Source of the DNA: Bradyrhizobium sp. B097
Lineage (GTDB): Bacteria; Pseudomonadota; Alphaproteobacteria; Rhizobiales; Xanthobacteraceae
DNA: 64,000 nt
Reading direction: 5' to 3'
NCBI RefSeq assembly: GCF_038957035.1
Contig: NZ_CP152412.1
Coordinates: 1,918,501 to 1,982,500, forward strand
Shown in pieces: positions 38,342 to 46,750 of the stretch. The translations under genes and the position numbers were made by a program. The notes under the pieces are model-generated. The model was given only the letters and a program-made list of their open reading frames with translations. It was not told where the DNA came from and did not search any database. Position 1 is the first letter of the stretch; every line of letters starts with the position of its first letter.

Positions 38342-39556
38342 ATGACTGACACCACTTCATCGTTCGTCGATGCTGCCGCGGCGCTCGCGCCACGGGTTCA
38401 GGCGTCGGTGCAGGAGAGCGAGCGGTCGCGGCGGCTACCTGTCCCGCTGGTTGAAGCGATGGCGAAGGCGGGGCTCTTCCGCCTATGGGTTCCGCGCGCC
38501 ATCGGCGGCGAGGAGGCTGACCCGATGACTCTCGTTCGGGTGGTCGAGGAGATCTCGCGCGCCGACGGTGCCGCCGGCTGGTGCATGGCCATCGGGGGCG
38601 CCTATGGCGTGTTCGGCGGCTATCTCGCGAAGGACGCCGCGCGCGACATCTACGGCAGCGATCCGCTGGTTCGGACGGCGGGAGCCTTGCGGCCGTTCGG
38701 CATCGCCAGGATCGTCGATGGCGGCTATCGCGTCACAGGCCGCTGGCCGCTCGGAAGCGGCTGCCAGCACTCGGGCTGGATGATCGGCAATTGCCGGATC
38801 TTCGACGGCGATCAACCGCGCTTGCGCCCCGACGGCACCCCGGTGATGCGCTTCATGCTGTTTCCGACCGCGCAATGCGAGATTCTCGACACCTGGCACA
38901 GTATCGGGCTGCGCGGCACGGGCAGCCATGACTACGCGATCGCGGATGCCTTCGTGCCATCCACGCAGTCGCTCTCGTTTCGCGAACCGCCGGTGGAGCA
39001 GGGGCCGCTCTATGCGTTTCCGACCATCGCGCTGTTCGGGGCGGCACTTGCGGCCGTGCCGCTCGGCATCGCCCGCCACGCGATCGACATTCTGGTCGAG
39101 CTTGTCGGACGAAAGATCGCATCGCGCTCGCGCAAGCTGCTCCGTGAGGATGCGTTGATCCAGGCCGATCTCGGCCGCGCCGAGGCCTTGCTGGGTTCGG
39201 GACGGGCTTTCCTTTACGGCAAGCTGGAAGAGGCCTGGCAGGCCGTCAGTGCCGGCGAGGTGCTCAGCGTTGCCGAGCGCGCCACGCTGTGGCTGGCTTC
39301 GACCCATGCGGCGAACACGGCCAAGCAGGCGACCGAGCTGATGTTCGGTGCCGGCGGCTCGTCCGCGCTGGACGTGAGCTGCGGGCTCGAACGCTGCGTG
39401 CGGGACGTCCATGCTGCCGTCCAGCACCTCACTTTGGCACCGGCCAACTATCAGATGGCTGCTGAGGCGTATCTCGGCGCAGACATGCGGTCGACGCCCT
39501 TGCTGTTCTCCGATGACCGCGAGGAAGCGCGCCCCCTATCTGCCAACCCGAATTAG
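38342..39556 (+). CDS. Acyl-CoA dehydrogenase-fold flavoprotein (HsaA/HpaB-like)
   Basis: 404 residues. AGLFRLWVPRAIGGEEADPMTLVRVVEEISRADGAAGWC is the N-terminal helical domain, WHSIGLRGTGSHDYAI the beta domain, and GAGGSSALDVSCGLERCVRDVHA the C-terminal helices. The G-T-GS-D and LERCVRD patterns are shared with flavin-dependent hydroxylases of the HsaA/HpaB kind as well as acyl-CoA dehydrogenases; the usual acyl-CoA dehydrogenase Glu is not obvious, so a reduced-flavin monooxygenase is likely. ATG 38342 was chosen over 38291. It is preceded by element copy 1. Confidence 0.75.
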   Translation: MTDTTSSFVDAAAALAPRVQASVQESERSRRLPVPLVEAMAKAGLFRLWVPRAIGGEEADPMTLVRVVEEISRADGAAGWCMAIGGAYGVFGGYLAKDAARDIYGSDPLVRTAGALRPFGIARIVDGGYRVTGRWPLGSGCQHSGWMIGNCRIFDGDQPRLRPDGTPVMRFMLFPTAQCEILDTWHSIGLRGTGSHDYAIADAFVPSTQSLSFREPPVEQGPLYAFPTIALFGAALAAVPLGIARHAIDILVELVGRKIASRSRKLLREDALIQADLGRAEALLGSGRAFLYGKLEEAWQAVSAGEVLSVAERATLWLASTHAANTAKQATELMFGAGGSSALDVSCGLERCVRDVHAAVQHLTLAPANYQMAAEAYLGADMRSTPLLFSDDREEARPLSANPN

Positions 39557-39574
39557 CGCCGGCGCGTTCCGCAC

Positions 39575-40090
39575 ATGATGAGCATGCCAAGGATGGTCCT
39601 GAAGCCTGCCCTGCGCCTGCTTTTCTGTATCGGCGGGTTGGCCGCCCCGGCATCGGCACAGTCCACCGATCCGCATCAACCGACGGTGCTCGGCGCCGGA
39701 GTCAATCGCGCCAACATCACCAATGATATCCGCGGTCATTACTACAGCTTCATGGCGGGGCCGGGCCATGTCGACGTCGAGCTCGCTTTCAAGGAGATGG
39801 GGGTGTTCGGCCGTCCGCTGCCGCAACATCTCAACTTCGACTTCTGGAATGCGGATGGCGTTCGGCTGTCCCACGTCGAAGTCCTGTCGCAGGGCGGCAT
39901 CGCCCGCCGGCACACCGATGCCGATTTGCCGGCGCGACAACGAATCAATCTGGCGGTCTCGACGCAATGGGGTGCGATCAAGGTCGGCGGTTACTACGAG
40001 ATCGAGTTGAAAGGCGCTGTTGAGGCGGCAGCACCACCGGTCGGAGCCGACGTCAAGCCGGCGGAGTCCGAGCCGCTGGTGCGGCCGTGA
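39575..40090 (+). CDS. Hypothetical secreted protein
   Basis: 171 residues with a signal peptide (LRLLFCIGGLAAPASAQ). The mature part has ANITNDIRGHYYSFMAGPGHVDVELAFK, a beta-sandwich-like opening reminiscent of pre-peptidase C-terminal domains, and a Pro-rich tail. It follows the flavoprotein by 18 bases. Function unknown. Confidence 0.65.
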   Translation: MMSMPRMVLKPALRLLFCIGGLAAPASAQSTDPHQPTVLGAGVNRANITNDIRGHYYSFMAGPGHVDVELAFKEMGVFGRPLPQHLNFDFWNADGVRLSHVEVLSQGGIARRHTDADLPARQRINLAVSTQWGAIKVGGYYEIELKGAVEAAAPPVGADVKPAESEPLVRP

Positions 40091-40143
40091 TCGAACAAGC
40101 CATCAGCTGTGTGCTGACGCGCACACAGGGCGATTCCAGGCGC

Positions 40144-40259
40144 CAATGCACGGCAACGTGTTTCACATTGTTGCCTAATGTCGCATATGTCCAATCCCCC
40201 GTCGCCTCAGTCCGAGCCTGCTGCTCATCGCGCGCATACAAGGCAGCCCCCGGTGATCG
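40144..40259 (+). repeat. Conserved upstream element, copy 2
   Basis: Partner of the 38187-38297 element, ending 66 bases before the LivK start. The shared central block AATCCCCCGTCGC and the flanking blocks suggest common promoter or regulator binding rather than coding. Confidence 0.7.
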
Positions 40260-40325
40260 TTGCGGCCGGCGATACCAGTCGATTGCGATGCATTGAGGCG
40301 ACTTGAGACCATCGAGGAGAATATG

Positions 40326-41447
40326 ATGAAGTTTGCACTTCGAGGATACTTTCTTGCGCTTGGCACGAGCCTGGCATTGTCCGGCGCGGCCATGGCCCAG
40401 GATATCAGTGTTGCCGTGGTTGGGCCGATGACCGGCTCGGAGGCGAGCTTCGGCCAGCAGTTCAAGAACGGTGCTGACCTCGCCATCGCCGACATCAATG
40501 CGGCGGGCGGCGTGCTCGGCAAGAAGCTGAAGCTGGAAGTCGGCGACGACGCCTGCGATCCGAAGCAGGCGGTGTCGGTTGCCGAGAAGATGGCGGGCGC
40601 GAAGATTCCGTTCGTGGTCGGGCACTTCTGCTCGTCGACCTCGATTCCCGCCTCGGACGCCTATGCCGAGGGTAATGTGCTGCAGATCACGCCGGGTTCG
40701 ACCAACCCGCTCTTCACCGAGCGCGGATTGTGGAACACGTTCCGCGTCTGCGGCCGGGATGACCAGCAGGGCATGGTCGCGGCCGCCTACATCATCAAGA
40801 ACTACAAGACCAAGAACGTTGCGATCATCCACGACAAGACGACCTACGGCAAAGGCCTCGCCGACGAGACGAAGAACGCCATCAATGCGGCGGGCGTGAA
40901 GGAAAAGCTCTATGAGGCCTACACCAAGGGCGACAAGGACTTTGCCGCGCTGGTGTCCCGCTTCAAGAAGGAATCGATCGATTTCGTCTATGTCGGTGGC
41001 TACTACGCCGAGGCGGCATTGATCCTGCGCCAGATGCGCGAGCAGGGCGTCAATGCGGTGCTGATGGGCGGCGATGCCTTGGTCGACAAGCAGTTCGCCG
41101 CGATCGCGGGTCCGCTTGCCGAGGGCTCGCTGTTCACTTTCTCGCCCGATCCGCGCAAGAAGGTGACCGCGGCCGCGACCTTGAAGAAGTTCAAGGACAA
41201 GGGCATCGATCCGGACGGCTACACGCTCTACAGCTATGCCGCGTTCCAGATCTGGAGCCAGGCCGTCGCCCGCGCCCAGACCACGGACGCCAAGAAGATC
41301 GCAGCGACCATCAAGAGTGGAAACTGGGACACCGTGCTCGGCAACATCAGCTACACGCCGAAGGGTGACATCACCCTGATCGACTACGTCGTGTACCGCC
41401 GCGACAAGGACGGCAACTACGCCGAGCTGCCCGCAGCCGGTCAATGA
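40326..41447 (+). CDS. Branched-chain amino-acid-type ABC binding protein (LivK family)
   Basis: 373 residues with a signal peptide ending at AMAQ. ISVAVVGPMTGSEASFGQQFKNG, the Cys-containing VGDDACDPKQAVSVAEKMAG and GHFCSSTSIPASDAYAEGNV are the LivK/LivJ pattern. GAGGAG at 40314 suits ATG 40326 (6 bases) better than 40323. No permease or ATPase genes follow, so it is an orphan binding protein, common in this group. The ligand may be an amino acid or an aromatic acid. Confidence 0.88.
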   Translation: MKFALRGYFLALGTSLALSGAAMAQDISVAVVGPMTGSEASFGQQFKNGADLAIADINAAGGVLGKKLKLEVGDDACDPKQAVSVAEKMAGAKIPFVVGHFCSSTSIPASDAYAEGNVLQITPGSTNPLFTERGLWNTFRVCGRDDQQGMVAAAYIIKNYKTKNVAIIHDKTTYGKGLADETKNAINAAGVKEKLYEAYTKGDKDFAALVSRFKKESIDFVYVGGYYAEAALILRQMREQGVNAVLMGGDALVDKQFAAIAGPLAEGSLFTFSPDPRKKVTAAATLKKFKDKGIDPDGYTLYSYAAFQIWSQAVARAQTTDAKKIAATIKSGNWDTVLGNISYTPKGDITLIDYVVYRRDKDGNYAELPAAGQ

Positions 41448-41454
41448 GATCGCT

Positions 41455-41496
41455 GGCCGCGACATCGGCCGCTCCTCCCTGATCGATGTCGCGGCC
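41455..41496. terminator. Stem-loop 1 after the LivK gene
   Basis: 13-bp arms GGCCGCGACATCG (41455-41467) and CGATGTCGCGGCC (41484-41496), starting eight bases after the stop. Without a T-run it may act as message stabiliser or terminator. Confidence 0.55.
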
Positions 41497-41507
41497 TGAG
41501 CGCCGGC

Positions 41508-41560
41508 TCACAGCGCCAACGGACCAACCCTCTGCCAGCCCCGAGGTGTTGGCGCTGTGA
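41508..41560. terminator. Stem-loop 2 after the LivK gene
   Basis: 13-bp arms TCACAGCGCCAAC (41508-41520) and GTTGGCGCTGTGA (41548-41560) with a 27-base loop, directly following stem-loop 1. Confidence 0.5.
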
Positions 41561-41684
41561 CGCCTGGTCCGCGGTGGACGAGGCAGGATGCCGCATGAGT
41601 CATCGAGCTGATCCCGCAACAACGATCCCTTTGAATCCAATTTCGATCGATCACGGCAACCCAAGAGCCAACGAGAGGCAACAC

Positions 41685-42728
41685 GTGTCTGACATAAGCC
41701 TGAGCAATGGCGGCGGCCGCGGCGGCTCAGCCGATTGGCACGCTGCGGGACAATCCCAAGGACCGTCTCAAGGACCGTCCCACTCCTACCCGCTGCTGGT
41801 GCGCAATCACGGTCTTGGCGCCGCGCTGAAGCTGTTGATCGAAACCTTGCCCTATGCGCTGGCGCGATGGGGCGTGTTGCTGGGCTTTGCCGCCGCGTGC
41901 GCGGTCTGGGCCATCGTGGCCGTCGGCGGCGCGGTCTGGCTCGGCACCCATGTTGCCAGCGTGTTCGGCTATTGCTGGCTGCTTGGCATCCTGTTGCTCG
42001 GCGGATGGATCTGGGGCGCCATCCTGCGCTACACGCTTCACATGATCGCCTGCGGCCATGTCGCCGTGCTGACCGAGCTGATCACGCATGGCCGCATCGG
42101 CAGCGGTAGCGAAGGGCAGTTCGCCTACGGCCGCCGGATTGTGATGGACCGGTTCGGCGAGGTCGCGGTCCTGTTCGGGCTCAACGCGCTGATCCGCGCC
42201 GTGCTCCGCGCGTTTCACAATGCGCTCGATACGCTTGGCGATTGGCTGCCGGCGCCCGGGATGAAGGCGATTGTCGGTCTGCTCAACACCATCCTGTCGG
42301 CCGCAACGCGCTATCTGGACAAGGTGGTGTTGTCCTACGATCTGGCGCGCGGCGGCGCCGATCCGAAGCGCAACATCCAGGACGGACTGGTCTACTATTG
42401 CCAGAACGCCAAGCCGATCCTGGCGACGTCGGTCTGGATGGTCATCGTCGAGCGGATCCTGAGCATCCTGCTGTGCCTGCTGCTGCTGATCCCCGCCGGC
42501 GTGGTGACGGTCTGGTTGCCGGAGGCTGTCAGAGAATATGGCGCCATGGTCACGGTCTTGATCGCGGCCCTGCTCGCGGTCACGGTGCGCGCGGCATTCA
42601 TCCAGCCGCTATTTTTGATCTGCATGATGATCCGCTTTCACGCGCTGATCGAGAACCAGCCGATCAATTCGACCTGGGTCGGTTATCTCGACGGCCTCAC
42701 AGACAAGTTCCGGCAGATCGGACGCTGA
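41685..42728 (+). CDS. Multi-pass membrane protein of unknown function
   Basis: 347 residues with about six hydrophobic segments: LGFAAACAVWAIVAVGG, FGYCWLLGILLLGGW, around 150-170, ILSILLCLLLLIPAGVV, VTVLIAALLAVTV and FIQPLFLICMMI. The N-terminal 40 residues are Gly/Ser-rich. I chose GTG 41685 (VSDIS) with GAGAGG upstream; the frame continues to 41574. It resembles no family that I can name with confidence. Confidence 0.7.
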   Translation: MSDISLSNGGGRGGSADWHAAGQSQGPSQGPSHSYPLLVRNHGLGAALKLLIETLPYALARWGVLLGFAAACAVWAIVAVGGAVWLGTHVASVFGYCWLLGILLLGGWIWGAILRYTLHMIACGHVAVLTELITHGRIGSGSEGQFAYGRRIVMDRFGEVAVLFGLNALIRAVLRAFHNALDTLGDWLPAPGMKAIVGLLNTILSAATRYLDKVVLSYDLARGGADPKRNIQDGLVYYCQNAKPILATSVWMVIVERILSILLCLLLLIPAGVVTVWLPEAVREYGAMVTVLIAALLAVTVRAAFIQPLFLICMMIRFHALIENQPINSTWVGYLDGLTDKFRQIGR

Positions 42729-42811
42729 GATCGGCGGACGGCAGCTCATGCCGTACTGCAAGCCGGCCGGCCGCCACCTGTGCTGATGGTATTTCGCAAC
42801 GGAGATGTTCG

Positions 42812-43670
42812 GTGACCGATGTTACGCTCGACAATGACGGCGTCAGGCTTGCGGCTTCGGTCGATGGCCCGCCGGACGGCGAACCGATCCTGTTTCTGCA
42901 CGGCCTGTCGCTCAGCCGGGACACATGGCAGGAAACCGGCGGCCGGCTGAAGGATCGATATCGGGTCTGGACCCTGGATTTTCGGGGGCACGGACACTCG
43001 GATCGGGCCCCGAGCTACGCGCTCGCCGATTATGTTTCGGACGCGGAGACTGCACTGGCGGCAATCGGGCGTCCGGCGGTGATCGCCGGGCACTCGCTCG
43101 GCGGCTGCGTTGCCGGTGTGCTGGCACAGAGTGGTCATTCCAGCGTGCGCGCCGCCTTCCTCGAAGACCCGCCGTGGTATCTTGGGCAGCCGGGTGAGTG
43201 GGAGAAATCGGCATTCCCAAAACTGTTTGCGATCGTCAGCGCGCGTCAGGCGGCGTGGCAGCAGGCGCGCGCGCCACTCGGGACGTACCTTGCGTTCCTT
43301 GCAGACTCTCCGACGCCGCATGGGCGGGATCGGCAGCGATCATTACGGCTCCCGACATCTCTTGAGCCATGCGTCAGCGCTGCAGCGGCAGGACGGACGG
43401 TGCTGGGCGGACGGAAACGTTGCGACCTCGATTCTTGCGGCGATTCCGACCGGGCGGGAATTCCTCTGTCCGGTCAGGATCGTTCATGCCGATCCCGGAT
43501 GCGGAGCGGCGTTGCTGGAGCACCACGATGCGCGCTTCGCGCACGACAATCCGCGTGCCGACATCGTTCGCTATGAGGGATGCGGCCATTCACCCCATCG
43601 CTCTATTGCGTTCGAGCAGCGCTTCGCGGCGGATCTGCAAGCTTTCTTGTCGAGCCTACATCCGGCGTGA
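42812..43670 (+). pseudogene. Alpha/beta hydrolase with a one-base frameshift
   Basis: The first part (frame from GTG 42812) reads PILFLHGLSLSRDTWQE, LDFRGHGHSDRAP and VIAGHSLGGCVAG, giving the oxyanion region and nucleophile Ser. After FLADSPTP the frame should continue as MGGIGSDHYGSRHLLSHA, but this is in the next frame. One extra C at about 43319 separates them. The second part continues to HADPGCGAALL, YEGCGHSPH and TGA 43670, supplying the Asp/His region. Either the gene is broken or the sequence has an error; the other frame yields basic low-complexity sequence without a fold. Confidence 0.75.
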
Positions 43671-43726
43671 GCACGGGCGAACGGCAATCCGGCACCTGAT
43701 ATTCACGAACCGAGGCGGGTAGATCC

Positions 43727-44566
43727 ATGCAAGAGACGTCCGGCTACGATCCGAACTATGTGATGGGGCGTTCGACCGCGGAGACCGACAGGCTCAAGCG
43801 GCAGTCGCAGCTCTACGATGCGTCCACATGGCAACTCCTGAAGGAGGCCGGGCTCTCGCGGGGCATGAAGGTGCTCGACGTCGGAAGCGGCGCCGGCAAC
43901 GTGTCCTTCATTGCCGCTGGCCTGGTCGGCGAAAGCGGGGCGGTCGTCGGGATCGACAGCAATCCCGCCATCGTTGAGGAAGCCGCGGGCACGGCGCGTT
44001 CGCTCGGCCTGAGCCAGGTCTCGTTCCGGGTTGGCGATATCAGCATGATCGAGCTGGACCGGGATTTCGATGCGGTCGTCGGCCGGCTCGTGCTGATCTA
44101 TGTGAAGGACCCCGCGGCGCTAATTCGACGCTTGCTCGGGTACGTCAAGCCCGATGGCATCGTGGCGTTTCAGGATCTCGATTGGGGTGAGGGGCCGATC
44201 GCCAATCCGCCGTCGCCGCTGCTGTCGCAGGCGTGGGGCACTGTGAAGGAGATGTTCAAGCGGGCGGGTCTGAACAACCGCATGGGATTGTCGTTGCACG
44301 GCGCCTTCGTGGCGGCCGGGCTTCCCGCGCCGCGCATGAGCCTGTTTGCGCCGGCCGGAGGCGGGGCGGATTTCGACGGCTACGACTACATGGCGAGCGG
44401 CCTGCGCAGCAATTTGCCGCATATCGTCAAGCTCGGCGTCGCCACCGAAGCGGATCTGGCGCTGGACAGTTTTGCCGAGCGCCTGCGCAGCGAGGTGGTC
44501 GCCATGCAGGGCGTCTTTGCGCTGCCGACCTTCGTCGGCGCATGGTCGCGCAGGCGGCCGGGCTGA
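43727..44566 (+). CDS. SAM-dependent methyltransferase, class I
   Basis: 279 residues. VLDVGSGAGNVSFIAAGLVG (about 47-66) is motif I, VVGIDSNPA motif II and FRVGDISMIELDRDFDAVVGRLVLIYV motifs III-IV. It resembles UbiE/Methyltransf_11 proteins. Substrate cannot be told. It follows the frameshifted hydrolase by 56 bases. Confidence 0.88.
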   Translation: MQETSGYDPNYVMGRSTAETDRLKRQSQLYDASTWQLLKEAGLSRGMKVLDVGSGAGNVSFIAAGLVGESGAVVGIDSNPAIVEEAAGTARSLGLSQVSFRVGDISMIELDRDFDAVVGRLVLIYVKDPAALIRRLLGYVKPDGIVAFQDLDWGEGPIANPPSPLLSQAWGTVKEMFKRAGLNNRMGLSLHGAFVAAGLPAPRMSLFAPAGGGADFDGYDYMASGLRSNLPHIVKLGVATEADLALDSFAERLRSEVVAMQGVFALPTFVGAWSRRRPG

Positions 44567-44575
44567 AGCGCGACC

Positions 44576-45154
44576 TCAGGCATTGCCGACGACCGCGTCG
44601 ATGAACGTCGCGGCCAATTCCCTCAACTGCTTGCGGCTGTATCCGGCGCGCTCCATCACGGCCAGCCCGCGCGTGTAGGTCACGATGACGCGCGCCAGGC
44701 GGTTCGCATCGGCCGCGCTGCGCTTGCCCGGCCCCGTGCCGATGGCCTTGCCGATCAGCTGTTCAAGCCGCGCGAGCACGTCCTGCACGCGCTGACGCAC
44801 ATCTGCGCTTGAAATGGCTGCGTCGAGAGCGGTGCGCGTGGTCAGGCAGCCGCGTGGCGGCGAACCGTCGGTCATGTTGACGATGATCATGTCGAAGAAG
44901 TGCCTCAGCCCCGCGACAGCGTCGCCGTGCGACAGCGCGTTGCCGGCCGCCTCCAGGAACTGCCCGGTATACTGATCGAAGGCGCGCAGGAAGATCGCTT
45001 CTTTGTCGCCATAGGCGTTGTAGAGGCTGCCGCGCAGCACGCCGGTCGCCGACGCGAGGTCCTGCATGGTCGCGTCGTGCAGGCCCTTGCGCCAGAACAC
45101 GTCGAGCGCGGTTGTGATCACCTCGTCCTCGTCGAACTGACGCACGCCTACCAT
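44576..45154 (-). CDS. TetR-family regulator
   Basis: 192 residues. FDEDEVITTALDVFWRKGLH and TMQDLASATGVLRGSLYNAYGDKEAIFLRAF form the helix-turn-helix. The rest resembles AcrR-type TetR_C_16 domains (PPRGCLTTRTALD). It is divergent from the YdhR-like gene, with two tandem palindromes in the 80-base spacer, so it likely represses both. Confidence 0.88.
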   Translation of the reverse strand: MVGVRQFDEDEVITTALDVFWRKGLHDATMQDLASATGVLRGSLYNAYGDKEAIFLRAFDQYTGQFLEAAGNALSHGDAVAGLRHFFDMIIVNMTDGSPPRGCLTTRTALDAAISSADVRQRVQDVLARLEQLIGKAIGTGPGKRSAADANRLARVIVTYTRGLAVMERAGYSRKQLRELAATFIDAVVGNA

Positions 45155-45178
45155 GCGATTCGCTCCAGCAGATCATTA

Positions 45179-45212
45179 TTGACACTATCGTCAAGATTGA
45201 CAATCATGTCAA
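45179..45212. promoter_or_regulatory. Tandem TetR operators
   Basis: Two copies of TTGAC-N6-GTCAA at 45179-45194 and 45197-45212, centres 18 bases apart, between the divergent TetR and YdhR-like genes. This is a typical double TetR site. Confidence 0.7.
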
Positions 45213-45234
45213 GAATGATGCCCAGGAGGTCCAG

Positions 45235-45552
45235 ATGATCACCGCCGTCACGACGTTCAGATTGCCGAAGCCGGTCACCCGCGAGGAAGCGCGCAGCATC
45301 TTCCTGAGCACCGCACCGCTCTATCGCGACGTGCCGGGGCTGTTTCGCAAGACCTATGTGCTGTCCGAGGACGGCATGACAGCCGGCGGCATCTATTTCT
45401 GGAACTCGAGGGGTGAGGCCGAAGCGCTGTACACCGATGCGTGGCGCGCCCGCGCCCGCGAGAAATACGGCGCGGATCCGACGGTCACATACTTCGAGAG
45501 CCCCGTCGTGGTCGACAATGTGGCCAAGGAGATCAGCTCTGACGACGAATAG
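45235..45552 (+). CDS. YdhR-like small monooxygenase-fold protein
   Basis: 105 residues. TAVTTFRLPKPVTREEARSIF and GLFRKTYVLSEDGMTAGGIYFWNSRGEAEAL match the YdhR/antibiotic-biosynthesis-monooxygenase ferredoxin-like fold. AGGAGG precedes the ATG. Likely controlled by the divergent TetR. Enzyme activity unproven for the family. Confidence 0.75.
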   Translation: MITAVTTFRLPKPVTREEARSIFLSTAPLYRDVPGLFRKTYVLSEDGMTAGGIYFWNSRGEAEALYTDAWRARAREKYGADPTVTYFESPVVVDNVAKEISSDDE

Positions 45553-45700
45553 GCTCGCGTCGTCACATCAGATCCACAGTGGCACGGAACTTTCGACCGT
45601 CGCTTGACGGCGTGTCCGCTCGTGACGCCTCCGCTTGTGTTCGGCACGCGCGCGAGGCTACTCTCCCTGCAAGCAAGAAAACTACAAGGGAGCCGTCACG

Positions 45701-46750
45701 GTGAACCAATCTCCATCCTCAGATCCGGCGCCTGCGTCGGCGCTGCCACGCCGCAGGCTCGGCCGCACCGGGCTCGATGTCTCCATTCTCGGCTTCGGCA
45801 CCGCGCCGCTTGGCGACCTCTTCGCGCGGCTCGACGACGCCACCGCGATCGCAGCACCGGAGCGGGCGTTCGCCCTGGGTGTGAACCTGCTCGATTCCTC
45901 ACCGCTCTATGGGCATGGTCTCGCCGAACATCGTTGCGGCACGGCGCTGCGCCGCGTGGCGCGTGACGATATCGTTATCTGCACCAAGGTCGGGCGCTGG
46001 ATGGACCCGTTCCATGGCCGCGGCGACGGCTCGAACTTCGTCGGCGGCGCGCCGCATCGCGCGGTGGTCGACTATTCCTATGACGGCACCATGCGCTCGG
46101 TCGAGCAGTCACTGCTGCGGCTCGGCACCGATCATATCGACTTGCTGCTGATCCACGACGTCGACGTCTGGACCCATGGTGCCGATGCGATCGAAGCCAG
46201 GTTCCGCGAGGCGATGGAGGGCGCCTATGTCGCGCTCGACAAATTGCGCGCCGAGCGCGTGGTCAAGGGCATCGGCATCGGCGTCAACGAGGCCGAGATG
46301 TGCATGCGTTTCGCCAGGGCCGGCACGTTCGACACCATGCTGCTCGCCGGCCGCTATTCGCTGCTGGAGCAGCCGGCGCTTGCCGAATTCCTGCCGCTCG
46401 CGCAAGCGCAGGGCATCGGCGTGATGCTCGGCGGCGTGTTCAATTCCGGCATCCTGGCGACCGGCGCGGTTGCCGGCGCCAAGTACAATTACAAGGACGC
46501 GCCGGCTGACGTGATGCAGAAGGTGGCGGCGATCGAGCGCGTCTGCCGCGCGCACGGCGTGGCGCTCGCGACCGCCGCGCTGCATTTCGCGCTGGGCCAT
46601 CCGGCGGTTGCGAGCGTCGTGCTCGGCGCGCAGACGCCGCAGGAGGTCGAGCGCAACGCCGCCGCCTTGTCGTCGCCCGTCCCCGCCGCGCTGTGGCGCG
46701 ACCTGAAAGCCGAGGGGCTGCTCGACCAGCACGCGCCGGTGCCGGCATGA
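45701..46750 (+). CDS. Aldo/keto reductase, D-threo-aldose 1-dehydrogenase type
   Basis: 349 residues. LGRTGLDVSILGFGTAPLGDLF opens the fold, and the catalytic tetrad is visible as Asp and Tyr in LLDSSPLYGHG, Lys in ICTKVGRW and His in LLIHDVD. ALGHPAVASVVLGAQ contributes cofactor binding. Such enzymes oxidise L-fucose, D-arabinose or pyridoxal to lactones. GTG 45701 has AAGGGAG upstream. A lactonase-type amidohydrolase overlaps its stop by four bases. Confidence 0.88.
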   Translation: MNQSPSSDPAPASALPRRRLGRTGLDVSILGFGTAPLGDLFARLDDATAIAAPERAFALGVNLLDSSPLYGHGLAEHRCGTALRRVARDDIVICTKVGRWMDPFHGRGDGSNFVGGAPHRAVVDYSYDGTMRSVEQSLLRLGTDHIDLLLIHDVDVWTHGADAIEARFREAMEGAYVALDKLRAERVVKGIGIGVNEAEMCMRFARAGTFDTMLLAGRYSLLEQPALAEFLPLAQAQGIGVMLGGVFNSGILATGAVAGAKYNYKDAPADVMQKVAAIERVCRAHGVALATAALHFALGHPAVASVVLGAQTPQEVERNAAALSSPVPAALWRDLKAEGLLDQHAPVPA

